This document shows positions 29,234-29,908 of a stretch of DNA of 29,908 nucleotides, piece by piece. The notes below the pieces were generated by a model, which ran no database searches, was not told the origin of the DNA, and saw only the letters and a program-made list of their open reading frames with translations. The stretch is from Alphaproteobacteria bacterium. GTDB taxonomy: Bacteria; Pseudomonadota; Alphaproteobacteria; Rhodobacterales; Rhodobacteraceae. The DNA lies in the NCBI GenBank assembly GCA_024277955.1, contig JAJRUE010000070.1:1-29908 (forward strand). The letters are read 5' to 3'. Numbering within the stretch: position 1 is the stretch's first letter; each line of letters opens with the position of its first letter. The translations under genes and the position numbers were made by a program.

Positions 29234-29908
29234 AGCGAATAGATCGCCAGGGCCAGCCAGATCATCGCAAAGGCCACCGCCTGCACCGCGCCAAAGGGTT
29301 CGCCGAAAACCACCACCGCGCACAGGAATTGCAGGGTCGGGTTCAAATACTGGATCACCCCGACGGCAGACATCGAAATCCGCCGCGACGCATAGGAAAA
29401 CAGGATCAGCGGGCTGGCGGTCATCGGCCCGGAAAACACCAGCAGCAGGCTGTCGCCCAGATCCTGGCCAAAGACCCCGCCGGGGCGCAGCACCACGCCG
29501 TGCCAGCCCTGCGTGTGCACACCCCACAGCCAGACCGCCGCCAGCGGCGCCAGTAGCGCCACCTCGGCGGTGACCGAAACGATCGGCCCGGCGCCGGTCT
29601 TTTTCTTGGCCAGCCCATAGAGGCCGAAACTGGACGCCAGCACCAGCGAAATCCAGGGCACGACGCCCAGCCCGACGCTCAGTACCACCACCGCCAGGGC
29701 GGCGATCCCCACCGCCAGCCACTGGCCGCGGGGCAGACGTTCGCCGAATACCACCATGCCCAGCACCACCGCCACCAGCGGAAAGATGTAATAGCCCAGG
29801 CTGGCTTCGACTGTATGGCCGATCTGGATCGACAGGATGTAGAGAAACCAGTTGAGCGAAATCATCGCCGCCGCAAACCCCACCGCCCCCAGGCCGCGCC
29901 AGGACCGC
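29164..29908 (-). CDS. rarD: RarD/EamA-family permease (5' end outside window)
   Basis: The C-terminal 247 codons of a drug/metabolite-transporter family protein with about eight hydrophobic helices in view. The RarD signature ISLNWFLYILSIQIGHTVEA continues into SLGYYIFPLVAVVLGMVVFGERL, and a second-half LNPTLQFLCAVVVFGEPF matches the EamA repeat. The frame is open to the window edge, so the first two helices and start codon lie beyond it; the GTG at 29883 reads as an internal valine. RarD proteins were named for chloramphenicol sensitivity in E. coli, but natural substrates are unclear. The stop lies inside the 3' end of the LOG gene, giving a 70-base tail-to-tail overlap with no terminator visible. 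Confidence 0.9.
   Translation of the reverse strand, partial: RSWRGLGAVGFAAAMISLNWFLYILSIQIGHTVEASLGYYIFPLVAVVLGMVVFGERLPRGQWLAVGIAALAVVVLSVGLGVVPWISLVLASSFGLYGLAKKKTGAGPIVSVTAEVALLAPLAAVWLWGVHTQGWHGVVLRPGGVFGQDLGDSLLLVFSGPMTASPLILFSYASRRISMSAVGVIQYLNPTLQFLCAVVVFGEPFGAVQAVAFAMIWLALAIYSLQAVALERAASRASPSRPTSFTG

Overview
The window is GC-rich, densely coded DNA. It reads as a chromosomal housekeeping segment of an alphaproteobacterium, most likely of the Rhodobacterales (Rhodobacter/Roseobacter group). The reasons are the gene set and order (aconitase, a ccm/hel cytochrome c maturation block, secDF-yajC, serS, DUF1127, yfgM-bamB-der), the protein wording, and a dispersed element built on CCTCCGGCGGGGATATTTT. 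That placement comes from recognition by eye and not from a database search. I see no rRNA, tRNA, CRISPR array, insertion sequence, prophage or defence locus.

Left part (1-8967). The window opens inside an aconitase gene (+), followed 5 bases later by a HAD phosphatase. A gene-poor stretch (1542-1937) holds one copy of the dispersed element, a doubtful 35-codon ORF and a pair of strong hairpins. The hairpins end a long leftward gene train: yajC, secD, secF, a TauE/SafE-type permease, a Mth938/NDUFAF3-domain protein, then ccmA, ccmB, ccmC, ccmD and ccmG. Spacing is tight and four junctions overlap, three of them by the same eight-base pattern, so this looks like one operon. It joins Sec-dependent export to haem handling and thiol chemistry for periplasmic c-type cytochromes. 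ccmE, ccmF and ccmH are not here.

Middle part (8968-16060). Between yajC and serS lies a membrane-anchored pentapeptide-repeat protein whose coding DNA repeats with an exact 30-base period. It is the most accessory-looking gene in the window. serS and a DUF1127 small protein follow. A mirror-symmetric intergenic region then separates these from the leftward trio yfgM-bamB-der (outer-membrane assembly, periplasmic quality control and ribosome biogenesis).

Right part (16061-29908). A divergent promoter region with a TetR-type palindrome precedes a two-gene RND efflux operon (adaptor plus permease). The permease is unusual: it has two extra hydrophobic segments, a long disordered C-terminal tail and altered proton-relay residues. 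Next come a TPR protein, a PMT-like methyltransferase, an Atm1-type ABC exporter, a large LysM protein with a duplicated domain around a long disordered region, a LOG-family hydrolase, and a RarD-type permease cut by the window end.

No clearly new multi-gene system is visible. The observations most worth following are the dispersed gene-end element, the young decapeptide duplications in the pentapeptide gene, the modified RND permease, and the identical stop/start overlaps in the sec-ccm operon.
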